Translations under genes and position numbers: made by a program
Assembly (NCBI RefSeq): GCF_003336875.1
Contig: NZ_QGNJ01000010.1
Span: 1 to 64,000 of the forward strand
Direction: 5' to 3'
Source: Oleisolibacter albus
GTDB taxonomy: Bacteria; Pseudomonadota; Alphaproteobacteria; Azospirillales; Azospirillaceae
Length of the DNA: 64,000 bases
Notes under the pieces: generated by a model
The model's input: the letters and a program-made list of their open reading frames with translations, nothing else
Databases searched by the model: none
Told to the model about the DNA's origin: nothing
Shown here: positions 11,393 through 21,689 of the stretch, piece after piece
Layout: the number at the start of each line of letters is the position of its first letter
Position numbering within the stretch: the first letter of the stretch is position 1

Positions 11393-12682
11393 TCAGCCCG
11401 CCCCCTGCCCGATGCCGGCGCGGGCCAGCAGCGGCCCCAGCGCCTCCACCATGCGGTCGGCGGCATGGCGGTTGCGCTCCGCCACCTCCAGCGCCGCCTG
11501 GCTCTGCGCCCGGCAGGCGGCGGGATCGGCCAGCAGCCGGGAGAGCTGGGTGCCCAGGGCGTCGGCGTCATGCACCCGCAGCGCGCCCTCCGCCGCCTCC
11601 AGCTCGGCCGCCACCTCGGCGAAATTGTGCATATGCGGACCATAGAGCACGGCGCTGCCCAGCAGGGCCGGCTCGATGGGATTGTGCCCGCCGACGGGGG
11701 TGAAGGAGCCGCCGACCACGGCGATGGGCGCCAGCCGGAACACCAGCCCCAGCTCGCCCAGCGTGTCCACCAGCCAGACCTGGGTGTCGGCGGCCGGGCT
11801 TTCCCCGGCGGAGCGCCGGGCCACGCGCAGGCCCCGCGCCGCCAGCAGGGCGGCGATGGCGTCGCCGCGCTCGGGATGGCGCGGCGCCAGGATGGTCAGC
11901 AGGTCCGGCCGCGCCGCCCGCAGCACCGGGTCCAGCCCGGCGGCGATCTCCTCCTCGCCGGGATGGGAGCTGGCGAAGGCCCACACCGCCCGCCCGGTCA
12001 GGGCGTCGGCCAGCCGGGCCAGCTCGGCATCGTCACAGGGCAGCGGCTCGGCCGAATATTTGAGATTGCCGACACAGCGCGTGTCGGCCAGCCCCAGCCG
12101 GCGCAGGCGCTCGGCCTCCACCGCCGTCTGCGCCAGGGCCAGGGTGAAGCCCGACAGCAGGTGGCGCACCGTCTTCGGCACCCGCCGCCAGCGGGCGAAG
12201 CTGCCGGCACTGAGCCGGGCATTGACCAGGGCGCAGGGGATGCGGCGGCGGCGCACGCCGCCCAGCAGGTTGGGCCAGAACTCCGATTCGACCCACAGCG
12301 CCAGATCGGGCCGCCAATGGTCCAGGAAGCGCTCCACCGCCGCCGGCAGGTCCACCGGCACATATTGATGGAAGGCGCGCGGCGGCAGCCGCCGGGCCAT
12401 AAGGTCGGCGGAGGTGACGGTGCCCGTGGTCACCAGGATCGACAGGGCCGGGTCGCGGGCCAGCAGCCGCCCGATCAGCGGCAGCACCGCCAGGCTCTCG
12501 CCCACGCTGGCCGCATGCAGCCAGATCAGCGGTCCGGCCGGGCGCGGACAGGCGGTCCGGCCCAGCCGCTCGCCCCGCCGCAGCGGGTCCTCCTTGCCGC
12601 GGGCGGTGCGGCGGCGCAGCAGCAGGTGGACGGCGGGGGCGGCCAGACAGGTGAGGCCGCGATAGAGCAGGTCGAGGATCAA
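11393..12682 (-). CDS. waaA: 3-deoxy-D-manno-octulosonic acid (Kdo) transferase
   Basis: WaaA (KdtA, glycosyltransferase family 30) transfers Kdo from CMP-Kdo to lipid IVA on the cytoplasmic face of the inner membrane. Visible signatures are the N-terminal anchor (LYRGLTCLAAPAVHLLL), HAASVGESLA with the catalytic glutamate, WVESEFWPNLL, NARLS, ASSHPGEEE and VVGGSFTPVGGHNPIEPA. The start is uncertain: the frame is open for about 190 codons upstream. The family N-terminus (ILDLLYRGLT) is preceded by a TTG at 12682 but no clear Shine-Dalgarno; with that start the product is 429 aa, as expected. It is the first gene of the waaA-lpxK-lpxL operon, and TAGGGTGC near 12755 on the minus strand could belong to its promoter. 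Confidence 0.93.
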   Translation of the reverse strand: MILDLLYRGLTCLAAPAVHLLLRRRTARGKEDPLRRGERLGRTACPRPAGPLIWLHAASVGESLAVLPLIGRLLARDPALSILVTTGTVTSADLMARRLPPRAFHQYVPVDLPAAVERFLDHWRPDLALWVESEFWPNLLGGVRRRRIPCALVNARLSAGSFARWRRVPKTVRHLLSGFTLALAQTAVEAERLRRLGLADTRCVGNLKYSAEPLPCDDAELARLADALTGRAVWAFASSHPGEEEIAAGLDPVLRAARPDLLTILAPRHPERGDAIAALLAARGLRVARRSAGESPAADTQVWLVDTLGELGLVFRLAPIAVVGGSFTPVGGHNPIEPALLGSAVLYGPHMHNFAEVAAELEAAEGALRVHDADALGTQLSRLLADPAACRAQSQAALEVAERNRHAADRMVEALGPLLARAGIGQGAG

Positions 12683-12935
12683 GGCGGGGACAAGGGTCAG
12701 GGCGGGAGGGGGACAGGATCGGGCCGGGTCGGCGGCGATGGCGGCGGGCACCCTAGCACGGCCATTGTGGCGGGAGTAAGGGCCGCACATCCTGCCGTCG
12801 CCCGCACGGCGGGGACGGCGGCGGGAAAAACCGCGCCGCGCGCGTCCTTTGGGGTCTTGACGCACGGCCCGGCAGGGCCGACCTTTGGGGATGCGGGGAT
12901 ATGGCTGTCCCCTCTGGTTTGACGGGAGCGTTGGT

Positions 12936-13466
12936 ATGACATCGGCCAAATTCCTCACGACCCTGCGCCTGGCGGCCCTGCCCCTGGCGGTGATGGTCGC
13001 CGTGGCCGCCGTTTCCGCGCCGGCTGCGGCCCAGCAGCCGGGTTCAGCGCAAGCGGGCATGGCGCAGACGGTGAACGGGTTCGAGCGCCTGCCGCCGCGG
13101 GCGCCGCTGCCGGGTGAGCGCGCCGCCGGTCTGGCCCAGGCGGCCCCGGCCCTGCCCGGCACCGACACCGCCCTGGCGCTGCAGCAGAGCCGGGACGCGG
13201 CGGAGGATGACCAGCCGGTCCGCTTCTCCATGACCGGCACCCGCATGATGGGCGGCAGGACCACCGGCGCCCGCGCCGACCATTATCTGGGCGACGGCGT
13301 CGCCGTCTATGACAGCCGCGGCATCGAGACCGGTCCCTATTACGGCTTCGGCTACGGCCAGACGCCGCACATGGCCTACAACGAATCGTATCTGCGCTAC
13401 CGCTACAATGGCAACATCGCGGGCGTGCCGTCGGTCAGCGCCCCGTCCACGCTCTGGCGGGACTGA
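12936..13466 (+). CDS. Exported protein of unknown function
   Basis: The 176-aa product has a clear Sec signal peptide: TTLRLAALPLAVMVAVAAV followed by cleavage near APAAA-QQ (about residue 33). The mature part is Ala/Pro/Gln-rich first and then Tyr/Gly-rich (PYYGFGYGQTPHMAYNESYL), without any motif I recognise. GGGAG lies about nine bases before the ATG at 12936. The stop codon overlaps the start of the next exported protein by one base (TGATG), so the two are translationally coupled and probably work in the same compartment. Confidence 0.65.
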   Translation: MTSAKFLTTLRLAALPLAVMVAVAAVSAPAAAQQPGSAQAGMAQTVNGFERLPPRAPLPGERAAGLAQAAPALPGTDTALALQQSRDAAEDDQPVRFSMTGTRMMGGRTTGARADHYLGDGVAVYDSRGIETGPYYGFGYGQTPHMAYNESYLRYRYNGNIAGVPSVSAPSTLWRD

Positions 13467-14089
13467 TGCGCCGGGACGCATGGGGCTCCGCTGTCCTGTG
13501 TGTCCTGCTGACTACACCCGGCGCCCTGGCCGAACAGGCCGTGCCGGGCGCTCCGGCCATGGCCCAGGCCCAATCCGGCTTGGCCCAGTCCGGCTTGGCC
13601 CAGATCAGCCCGGCCCAGTCCGGCCCGGCCACAGCCCGCCTCGGCGGCGTGACCACCATCATGATTCCCCGCACCGCCCCGGCCGGCCCGTCCCCGGGCG
13701 GGTTCACGCTGCTCAACCCGGAGGAGGTGCAGACGGCCGCGCGGGACGCCGCCCTGCGCCCGCCGCCCTGTTCCGGCCGCAGCCATGCGGGGCGGGAGAT
13801 CGGCAGCCTGATCGGCGGCCTCGCCGGGCTGGCCGCGGCCATCGCCCTGTCCGATGACGATGACGGCCGCGACGACCAGCGCGCCGCCCAGGCGGCCGGC
13901 GCCATCATCGGCGGCACCGCCGGCTATCTGGCCGGGGCCTGGTATGACGGCCCCGACAGCTGCGGCACCACCCGCCTGCCCGACCGGGTGCCGGTGATCT
14001 TCCTCAGCGACGACCAGCTGGACCGGCTGGAGCACCGGCGGCAGACGCCGGGACAGGCCACCCTGCCCCCGCGCGAACCCGGCCGCTGA
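13466..14089 (+). CDS. Exported glycine-zipper-like protein
   Basis: This 207-aa product has a signal peptide (VLCVLLTTPGALAEQ). A short tandem repeat follows (QSGLAQSGLAQISPAQSG, residues 36-53). The region GREIGSLIGGLAGLAAAI ... AAGAIIGGTAGYLAGAWY (about residues 109-156) is a glycine-zipper pair separated by an acidic loop (SDDDDGRDD), as seen in outer-membrane or periplasmic glycine-zipper proteins. It is coupled to the preceding exported gene by a TGATG overlap. The function is unknown; envelope structure or membrane association is an inference from the zipper. Confidence 0.65.
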   Translation: MRRDAWGSAVLCVLLTTPGALAEQAVPGAPAMAQAQSGLAQSGLAQISPAQSGPATARLGGVTTIMIPRTAPAGPSPGGFTLLNPEEVQTAARDAALRPPPCSGRSHAGREIGSLIGGLAGLAAAIALSDDDDGRDDQRAAQAAGAIIGGTAGYLAGAWYDGPDSCGTTRLPDRVPVIFLSDDQLDRLEHRRQTPGQATLPPREPGR

Positions 14090-14207
14090 CCCGCCGCGCC
14101 GCGACAGGGCGGCGGGCATGGACGACAGCTCCGCCATCCCCGGACCGCCATTTTCCGCTCGCCTCGCCGCCGGCTTCGTGCCAGCAAGGGCCGGATCTGG
14201 AGGAGCC

Positions 14208-14660
14208 ATGCTGGACATCTATATCGACGCCGATGCCTGCCCGGTGAAGGAGGAGAGCTTCCGCGTCGCCCTGCGCTACGACCTTCAGCTCTATCTGGTG
14301 GCCAACGGCCCGTTGCGCGTGCCGGCGGAGGGCAAGGTCCAGCTGGTGGTGGTGCAGGACAGTTTCGATGCCGCCGATAACTGGATCGCCGAGCGCTGCG
14401 GGGCGGGCGACATCGTCGTCACCGCCGACATCCAGCTGGCCAAGCGCTGCCTGGACCGCGGGGCCAGGGTGGTCGGCCCCAACGGCCGCCCCTTCACGGC
14501 GGCCAATATCGGCAGCGCGCTGGCTTCGCGGGCGCTGATGCAGGATCTGCGCGACATGGGGCTGGTCCAGGGCGGCGGCCCGCCCATGAGCCGGCAGGAC
14601 AAGTCCCGCTTCCTCCAGGCCCTGGACCAGGCCGTCAACGACGCCCGGCGGGGCCGCTGA
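14208..14660 (+). CDS. YaiI/YqxD family (UPF0178) protein
   Basis: The sequence opens with the family hallmark IYIDADACPVK and continues with VVVQDSFDAADNWIAERC, GDIVVTADIQLAKRCLDRGA and NGRPFTAANI, so it is a 150-aa UPF0178 protein with a PIN-like acidic centre. The biochemical role is not established. Start choice is easy: GGAGGA stands seven bases before the ATG at 14208. The in-frame upstream extension is rejected. The gene stands alone between the exported pair and the convergent terC-like gene. Confidence 0.93.
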   Translation: MLDIYIDADACPVKEESFRVALRYDLQLYLVANGPLRVPAEGKVQLVVVQDSFDAADNWIAERCGAGDIVVTADIQLAKRCLDRGARVVGPNGRPFTAANIGSALASRALMQDLRDMGLVQGGGPPMSRQDKSRFLQALDQAVNDARRGR

Positions 14661-14691
14661 CGGCGGATCGGAGGGGGCGCCGCTGCCGGGC

Positions 14692-15429
14692 CTACTGAGC
14701 CCGGCGCCTGGCCCGGCGGGACATCATGTTCAGCCCCTCGATCAGGGCCGAGAAGGCCATGGCGGCGTAGATATAGCCCTTGGGCACATGGGCGCCGAAG
14801 CCCTCGGCGATCAGCGTGGTGCCGATCAGCAGCAGGAAGCCCAGGGCCAGCATGACCACGGTCGGGTTGTTGTGGATGAAGGTGGCCAGCGGCGTGGCCG
14901 CCACCAGCATCACCGCCACGGTCACCAGCACGGCCACCACCATGATCGGCACATGCTCGGTCATGCCCACGGCGGTGATGATGCTGTCGATGGAGAACAC
15001 CAGATCCAGCAGCAGGATCTGGCCGATGGCGGCGCCGAAGCCCAGCGTGGCCGTCTTGCCGTCGAACAGGTCGGGGCCGGGATCCGGGTCCACAGTGTGA
15101 TGGATCTCCTTGGTGGCCTTCCACACCAGGAACAGGCCGCCGGCGATCAGGATCAGGTCGCGCCAGGAAAAGCCCTTGCCCAGGATGCTGACCACCGGCT
15201 CGGTCAGCTGCACGATGATGGCGACCGTGCCCAGGAGCGCCAGCCGCAGCACCAGCGCCCCGCCGATGCCGAAGCGGCGCGCCCTGGCCCGCTGCGCCTC
15301 CGGCAGCTTGTTGGTCAGGATGGAGATGAAGACCAGATTGTCGATGCCGAGCACGACCTCCATGGCGATCAGCGTCGCCAGGGCCGCCCAGGCGGCCGGG
15401 TCGGCCAGAAGAAGCATCAGGCTATCCAT
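14692..15429 (-). CDS. TerC family integral membrane protein
   Basis: This 245-aa protein has seven or so membrane helices and the TerC signatures [15 protein letters not shown] near the N-terminus and [15 protein letters not shown] in the middle. The acidic residues inside these helices fit a metal-ion transport role; relatives such as Alx and MeeF/MeeY export manganese or metallate secreted enzymes. It ends in a basic tail (SRRARRRAQ), so the C-terminus is probably cytoplasmic. I looked upstream for a yybP-ykoY manganese riboswitch and did not see its conserved core. It is preceded on the same strand by a strong terminator (15621-15656), so it has its own promoter. Confidence 0.9.
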   Translation of the reverse strand: MDSLMLLLADPAAWAALATLIAMEVVLGIDNLVFISILTNKLPEAQRARARRFGIGGALVLRLALLGTVAIIVQLTEPVVSILGKGFSWRDLILIAGGLFLVWKATKEIHHTVDPDPGPDLFDGKTATLGFGAAIGQILLLDLVFSIDSIITAVGMTEHVPIMVVAVLVTVAVMLVAATPLATFIHNNPTVVMLALGFLLLIGTTLIAEGFGAHVPKGYIYAAMAFSALIEGLNMMSRRARRRAQ

Positions 15430-15620
15430 GGATTAACATCCTCACCGGGAAACAGCGGAAAGACGGGCGGAGCCTATGACGCGCCGCCGCATCGGACTGG
15501 TACAATAAGCGCACCGCGGGCGCCACTCCCGTTGCAGCAGGCAGCGCGGCGGCGCGGAACCGAAAACGGTAGGGGACGAAAACGGCACGGGGCGGAGACG
15601 GCGGGGGTTGGGCGCACACG

Positions 15621-15656
15621 AAAAAGCGCCGCGACCTCTGGGGAAGGTCGCGGCGC
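15621..15656 (-). terminator. Rho-independent terminator downstream of DUF2076 gene
   Basis: A perfect 11-bp stem (GCGCCGCGACC with GGTCGCGGCGC) and a 9-base loop are followed on the minus strand by five T residues (15625-15621). It ends the minus-strand transcript of the 15761-16342 gene and separates it from the terC-like gene. Confidence 0.88.
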
Positions 15657-15760
15657 CCGGTCCGGGGCCGGCGATGTGGTGAGAGGGGGGCACGGGGGCC
15701 ACACCGCCCGCGGTCCGGTCCGTTTCTGTCAGCGGCCCGGCAGCGGGCCGCCCATGGCGA

Positions 15761-16342
15761 TCAGATCTCCTCGTCGCCGAAGCCGCCCTCGTCGAAGCCG
15801 CCCTCATCGAAGGCCGCCGCCTCGGCCGGCAGGTGTTCACCGGCGGCATTCATGGCCTCCTGGGCCACGGCCTCCCCGCCGGAGAACATGTCGGCCAGGG
15901 CATTGCCCAGCAGCATGCCGCCGGCCACACCCATGGCGGTCTGCGCCGCACCGGCCAGGAAGCCGCCGCCGGCCCGCGGCTGGGCGGCATAGGCTGCCAG
16001 CCGCGGATCGGTCTGGGCCGGCTGCCCCCAGGGGGCCGCAGCCGGCGCGGCGGCCGTCTGCACCGGCCGGGACGGCGGACGCGATCCGCCGAACAGGCTG
16101 CCGAACAGCCCGCCGCTGCGCGACGGCTGCACCTGCTGCTCCAGCGCCGTCACCCGCTGCTGCGTGGCGGCCAGCGCCTGCTCCAGCATGACCAGGCTCT
16201 GGGCCATGAGATAGGGGGCCGCCGGCTGGCGGCTCACCTGGTCGCGGATATAGGCCTCCGCCTCGGGGTCGCGCGGGCCGCTGTCGGCCTGGCGCAGCTT
16301 GGCGAACAGGTCATCAATGATCTGACGTTCGGTCTGATCCAT
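15761..16342 (-). CDS. DUF2076 domain protein
   Basis: The N-terminus (MDQTERQIIDDLFAKLRQ, then RDPEAEAYI and APYLMAQSLVMLEQAL) matches the DUF2076 pattern. The middle is Ser/Gly/Pro-rich with a GGLFGSLFGG stretch. The C-terminal third has a glycine-rich hydrophobic segment (AAQTAMGVAGGMLLGNALAD) and ends in an acidic repeat (DEGGFDEGGFGDEE). The function is unknown; relatives are often described as periplasmic ligand-binding sensor-like proteins, but no signal peptide is visible here. Its transcript ends at the hairpin 15621-15656. Confidence 0.8.
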   Translation of the reverse strand: MDQTERQIIDDLFAKLRQADSGPRDPEAEAYIRDQVSRQPAAPYLMAQSLVMLEQALAATQQRVTALEQQVQPSRSGGLFGSLFGGSRPPSRPVQTAAAPAAAPWGQPAQTDPRLAAYAAQPRAGGGFLAGAAQTAMGVAGGMLLGNALADMFSGGEAVAQEAMNAAGEHLPAEAAAFDEGGFDEGGFGDEEI

Positions 16343-16561
16343 GGTCGTCTCGAAGAATCGTCTCGGATAGGGAGAGGGGAAGGTTCCGCCGGACGCACAG
16401 ATTCCGCAGTCACCGGCGGCAGGGCAGCAACCGCCATGGGCGGAACCGCTGCGGCCGCGGCGCTTGGCATCGATCTGCGCTCATTCCGTCGGGGACCCTG
16501 CCGCCCTGCGGCAGACGCCGGCGACAGGGGGTAAAGCGGGTCAGTGCCTGGGGAAGGGTCG

Positions 16562-16795
16562 ATGCAGGCTGGTCATATGATCACTCCAAGTGCGGTCACG
16601 CCCGTCGGCGCAAGAGCAGGTGAAGAGATCCGACATCGCGACTACGTCTATGTCGCCAGAGGGGCCCGGATCCGAACGCTGCAGACGTGGGAAGACCCCG
16701 CCCCCCTGTCAAGGGCGCGGCGCATGGAAATCGTCTGCCGGGCGAACGGCATTCTCCCGTATGGCACCCTCTTGCGCCGGGGCCAGACCGCCTAG
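16562..16795 (+). CDS. Possible small protein of unknown function
   Basis: A 77-codon frame starts at an ATG at 16562 with GGAAGGG close upstream. The translation (middle part RHRDYVYVARGARIRTLQTW) has a believable amino-acid mix but no family I recognise. It lies in the 540-base gap between the DUF2076 start and the histidine kinase. Nothing else supports expression, so it could be a chance frame. Confidence 0.3.
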   Translation: MQAGHMITPSAVTPVGARAGEEIRHRDYVYVARGARIRTLQTWEDPAPLSRARRMEIVCRANGILPYGTLLRRGQTA

Positions 16796-16799
16796 CGGT

Positions 16800-16825
16800 G
16801 GAACTTTGGCTGGCTTCCACCCGTC
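16800..16825 (+). promoter_or_regulatory. Candidate EcfG (general stress sigma) promoter
   Basis: GGAAC at 16800-16804, a 17-base spacer and CGTC at 16822-16825 match the alphaproteobacterial EcfG consensus GGAAC-N16/17-CGTT at eight of nine defined positions. It ends about 60 bases before the start of the histidine kinase gene, a normal leader length. Confidence 0.6.
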
Positions 16826-16886
16826 TCAATCTCCTAGGCTGACAGCAGAAAATTGGCGCTCAGCCGGTACGGTGCATGGAGGGGCC

Positions 16887-18230
16887 ATGTCCGAGGAACT
16901 GAAGCTCCGGGTCCGGCGGGCCGCCTTCGGCACGCTGGCGGCCCTGGCGCTGCTGCTGATCCTGCTCCAGGGCATCTTCGCCGTCGTCGTCGGCGGCGAA
17001 CGCTGGGTCGATCACACCCATGATGTGCGGCTGACGGCCCAGCGCCTCGCCACCGCCCTCGGCACAGCCGAAGCGGCCCAGCGCGCCCAGCTGCTGTTCG
17101 GCGACCATCTCTCCCTTCCCCGCTACCAGCTGGCCCGGCAGGACACCATCGAGGCACTGGACCGGCTGCACCGCCTGGTCCAGGACAATCCGGACCAGGT
17201 GGCCGCCGTTGCCGCCCTGCGCCCGCTGGTGGAACGGCGCCTCACCGATCTGGCCCGGACCCTGGATCTGGCCGGGGGCGGCGCCCGCGATGCGGCGATC
17301 ACCTTCGCCCGCGAGGCCGCCCAGCGCGCCCTGCCGATCCCCGAGCGGCTGGCCGCCATCCAGGCGGCGGAGGGAAAGCTGCTGGCCGAGCGCGAGGGGC
17401 GGGTTGAGATCCTGCGGCTGGTTTTCCTGGCCGGCGGCATCGCCATGGCCGTGCTGCTGGGTCTGCTGCTGTGGCGCCAGTTCCGCCGGGCCGTCAGCGA
17501 GGCGGAGCGGGAAATCGTCGAGCGGGCCAACCTGGAACGCGTTCTGGAGGAGAAGCTGGGCCTGCTGCGGGAGATCAACCACCGTGTCGGCAACAGCCTG
17601 GCCATGGTCGGCGCCCTGCTGCACATCCAGACCACCGGCGCCGCCGACACCCGCATCCGCACCGCCCTGCAGGAGGCGCGGGCACGGGTCACCGCCGTCG
17701 GGCGCGTGCATCAGCGGCTGATGAACGCCGGCACGGTGGACACGCTGGATCTGGCCGAGCATCTGCCGGCCCTGTGCGACGAGATCGTCCTGGCGCTGGA
17801 CCGCACCGGGCAGATCGACAGCCGTGTCCGGGGCAGCATCGTCGTGCCGGTGGAAACCGGCGTGGCCCTGTCGCTGCTGATCAACGAACTGGCCGCGGCC
17901 ACCCTGCTGGCCCGTGGGTCAGCGGAACCCGGTCCGTTGCGGCTGGCGCTGCGGCGCGAGGGGGAGGCGATCCTGCTCACCCTGACCGATCCCGCCGGCT
18001 GCCTGCCCGAAGACCTGTTGGGGCCGCACCGGCTGGACCGGACGGGTGACTGGGATGCGCCGGGTGGACAGGAGATGGGCGTCCGCAGCATGGTCGTCGC
18101 CGCCCTGCTGGGCCAGTTGGGGGCGACACCGGTGCTGAAGCCGGACAGCAGCGAACTGCGCCTGACCATTCCCGTCGTCTGGCCCGTGCCCCGCCCCGCC
18201 CCCGCGGCCGCCGCGGCCGGCGGCTCCTGA
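16887..18230 (+). CDS. Membrane sensor histidine kinase, HisKA_2/HWE-like type
   Basis: The 447-aa protein has two membrane helices (about residues 13-35 and 175-193) enclosing a periplasmic helical domain of about 140 residues. A short coiled linker (AEREIVERANLERVLEEKLG) leads to the kinase core. The phospho-acceptor block LLREINHRVGNSLAMVGALL is the HisKA_2 form of the H-box, and LLINELAAATLLARG occupies the N-box place. The ATP domain is compact and its G-box poorly conserved, so activity could be reduced. The ATG at 16887 has GGAGGGG just upstream. Kinases of this class feed PhyR in the general stress response, and an EcfG-type promoter precedes the gene, but no phyR, nepR or ecfG is in view. 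Confidence 0.82.
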   Translation: MSEELKLRVRRAAFGTLAALALLLILLQGIFAVVVGGERWVDHTHDVRLTAQRLATALGTAEAAQRAQLLFGDHLSLPRYQLARQDTIEALDRLHRLVQDNPDQVAAVAALRPLVERRLTDLARTLDLAGGGARDAAITFAREAAQRALPIPERLAAIQAAEGKLLAEREGRVEILRLVFLAGGIAMAVLLGLLLWRQFRRAVSEAEREIVERANLERVLEEKLGLLREINHRVGNSLAMVGALLHIQTTGAADTRIRTALQEARARVTAVGRVHQRLMNAGTVDTLDLAEHLPALCDEIVLALDRTGQIDSRVRGSIVVPVETGVALSLLINELAAATLLARGSAEPGPLRLALRREGEAILLTLTDPAGCLPEDLLGPHRLDRTGDWDAPGGQEMGVRSMVVAALLGQLGATPVLKPDSSELRLTIPVVWPVPRPAPAAAAAGGS

Positions 18231-18263
18231 CAGCGCCGGCCGCGCGTCACCCGGCCGCGACCG

Positions 18264-19025
18264 TCACTGGCCCGTCCCGCTCCGTTCGGTCTTCCCCTGC
18301 CCGCCAGATCCCTGGCTTCCCGTACCTTGGCGTCCGGTGCCCTGGGACCCCGTACCCTGTGTCGTGGCGTTGCGGTCGGTCTGGGTCACCGCCCCCCCGT
18401 CACCGGCCCCGCCGCTGATGGCGCCCTGCCGCTGCCCGGCCAGGGAGCGGTCGGGCAGGGTTCCCGTCGCCGTGCTGCCGGTGCCGCCGGTATCGGTGCT
18501 GCCGGTGGCCGCAGGTCCCGTGGCGGCGCGATCCTGCCCGCCGCTGCCCGTCCCGGCGCTGCCGGAACCCGGACTGCCGGTGCTCGAACTGCCGGACGTC
18601 GAACTGCCGGAGGTCGAACTGCCGGAGGCCTTGCCGCTGGACTGCCTGTCCCCCGCCGCCGGCATGTCGGAATCGGTATTGCCCGTGGCGGTGGCGTCCT
18701 GGCCCGGCGGGGTCTCGGTGCCCTGTGACGCGGTGCCGCCCGCCGCCGCCCCCTGACGCTTTTCAGCCAGGGACCCGTCGGGCAACGCGCCCGTGGTGCC
18801 GCCCTGATCCACCCGGTTGCGCTCCGCCCCGCTGCGGGCGTCCTGGCCCGGCCCGCTCTGGCCCGGCCCGGCCTGATCGGTCCCGGTCCGGTCGGCGGGC
18901 ATGGCGGAGCTGCCGCCGGTGGACTGTCCGGCGGCCGGCAGGGCGGCGGCGAACAGCAGGGCGCAGGCGGCGGTCATCCCGCGGAATCCGCCGCGGCGGA
19001 ACGGCATCAGGCGAAGCGTGGTCAT
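18264..19025 (-). CDS. Exported low-complexity Ser/Thr/Gly-rich protein
   Basis: A signal peptide (residues 18-33, ending PAAG) is followed by about 220 residues composed almost only of Gly, Ser, Thr, Gln, Ala and Asp, so the mature protein should be disordered. Two short units stand out: LPDGSLAEKRQGA (81-93) and LPDRSLAGQRQGA (190-202), a 13-residue repeat that may be the functional element. A GSSTSGSSTSGSS tract and a GTGSQGTGRQGTGSQGSG tract are internal repeats. GGAGGAG lies six bases before the ATG at 19025; an ATG six bases upstream is too close to it. The family is unknown to me. The gene converges with the histidine kinase. Confidence 0.6.
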   Translation of the reverse strand: MTTLRLMPFRRGGFRGMTAACALLFAAALPAAGQSTGGSSAMPADRTGTDQAGPGQSGPGQDARSGAERNRVDQGGTTGALPDGSLAEKRQGAAAGGTASQGTETPPGQDATATGNTDSDMPAAGDRQSSGKASGSSTSGSSTSGSSSTGSPGSGSAGTGSGGQDRAATGPAATGSTDTGGTGSTATGTLPDRSLAGQRQGAISGGAGDGGAVTQTDRNATTQGTGSQGTGRQGTGSQGSGGQGKTERSGTGQ

Positions 19026-19159
19026 CGGCATCTCCTCCCGGCCCGGTGGTCCCGGGCCCTTGGCTGCTTTGGTTGACCGGCCGGCTGGGTGTCAGCCGGT
19101 CTGCCGGGCCTCAACAGCCGATGCCGCGATTCATCCGGCCCGTTCTTCGTTCCCCCGCC

Positions 19160-20038
19160 TCACACCGCCAGCCGGTCCAGGGCGGCGAACTCGTCATCGC
19201 TGAGGCGGATGCCGGCGGCCGCCACATTCTCCTCCAGATGCCGGACCTTGGAGGTGCCGGGGATCGGCAGCATGACCGGGCTGCGCTGCAGCAGCCAGGC
19301 CAGGGCGATCTGGCTGGGGCCGGCGCCGTGGGCCTTGGCGATGCTGTCCAGGGTCGATCCCGCCTTGGCCAGATCGCCGGCGGCCAGCGGATACCAGGGG
19401 ATGAAGCCGATGCCGGCCTGTTGGCAATGGGCCAGCACGGCCTCGGCCCGGCGGTTGCCGAGATTGTACAGGTTCTGCACCGTGGCCACGGGGAAGACGG
19501 CGCGCGCCGCCTCGATCTCCTCCACCGACACCTCCGACAGGCCGGCGCTGCCGATCACGCCCTCGTCCAGCAGGGTGCGGATGGCGCCGAACTGCTCGTC
19601 CCGCGGCACGGCCGGGTCGATGCGGTGCAGCTGCCACAGATCGATCTGCTCCACGCCCAGCTGCACGCAGCTCTTCTTGGCCTGCTGGATCAGATATTCC
19701 GGCCGCCCCACCGGCTTCCACACATCGGGGCCGGTGCGGGTCAGCCCGCCCTTGGTGGCGATCACCAGCCCGTCATAGGGGTGCAGCGCCTCGCGGATCA
19801 GCTTCTCCGACACGTCCGGCCCATAGGAATCCGCCGTGTCGATGAAGGTCACGCCCAGCTCGGGCAGGCGGCGCAGCGTGCGCAGGGCCTCGGCCCGGTC
19901 CGCCGGCTCGCCCCAGATGCCGGGGCCGGTGATGCGCATGGCGCCGAAGCCCAGCCGGTTGACGGTCTTGCCGGCGGGGCCAGTGCCGGTGGGCAGCGTG
20001 AACGTACCGGACAGACGGGCATCGGGCGTGCGGCTCAT
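19160..20038 (-). CDS. Aldo/keto reductase
   Basis: This 292-aa protein has the AKR (beta/alpha)8 signatures: GFGAMRITG near the N-terminus, FIDTADSYG with the catalytic Asp and Tyr, VIATKGGL with the catalytic Lys, WQLHRIDP with the catalytic His, and [13 protein letters not shown] near the C-terminus for NADPH binding. It is a cytosolic NADPH-dependent carbonyl reductase of unknown substrate. The ATG at 20038 follows AGAAGGA. The region just upstream (20051-20127) is a 13-bp tandem repeat lying in the promoter or leader. Confidence 0.92.
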   Translation of the reverse strand: MSRTPDARLSGTFTLPTGTGPAGKTVNRLGFGAMRITGPGIWGEPADRAEALRTLRRLPELGVTFIDTADSYGPDVSEKLIREALHPYDGLVIATKGGLTRTGPDVWKPVGRPEYLIQQAKKSCVQLGVEQIDLWQLHRIDPAVPRDEQFGAIRTLLDEGVIGSAGLSEVSVEEIEAARAVFPVATVQNLYNLGNRRAEAVLAHCQQAGIGFIPWYPLAAGDLAKAGSTLDSIAKAHGAGPSQIALAWLLQRSPVMLPIPGTSKVRHLEENVAAAGIRLSDDEFAALDRLAV

Positions 20039-20050
20039 GATCGGTCCTTC

Positions 20051-20127
20051 TGGTTTCTGGGCCTGGTTTCTGGGCCTGGGTGCAGGGCTGGTTGCCGGGC
20101 CTGGCTGCTGGGCCTGGCTGCTGGGCA
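20051..20127. repeat. 13-bp tandem repeat upstream of the aldo/keto reductase gene
   Basis: Six units follow each other: two identical TGGTTTCTGGGCC, one 12-base TGGGTGCAGGGC, then TGGTTGCCGGGCC, TGGCTGCTGGGCC and TGGCTGCTGGGCA. The array begins 13 bases before the start codon of the minus-strand reductase gene, so copy-number change would alter its leader or promoter spacing. Confidence 0.8.
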
Positions 20128-20312
20128 GGGGGGCACAACCGCGGTCGGTGCCGGGCACCCAGGCCAACAGGCGGCGGCCGGCCCCGTTGCCTGCCGATGC
20201 GCCAGCATCCGCCTGCCCGCCCCTTTATGCCACCGGAAATTGCCTGCGGCCGATCAGCGCCCGTCCCGGCCGCACCCGGGCCGCCAGCACCCGGGCCGGC
20301 CGCACGCCGGTG

Positions 20313-21689
<1,377 letters not shown>

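Noticed and set aside
15430-15620. Manganese (yybP-ykoY) riboswitch upstream of the TerC gene
   Set aside because: The family makes it plausible, but the conserved GGGGAGUAG-type core was not found on the minus strand.
16343-16400. EcfG-type promoter for the DUF2076 gene
   Set aside because: GGAAC is present on the minus strand near 16387, but no CGTT-like -10 follows at 16-17 bases.
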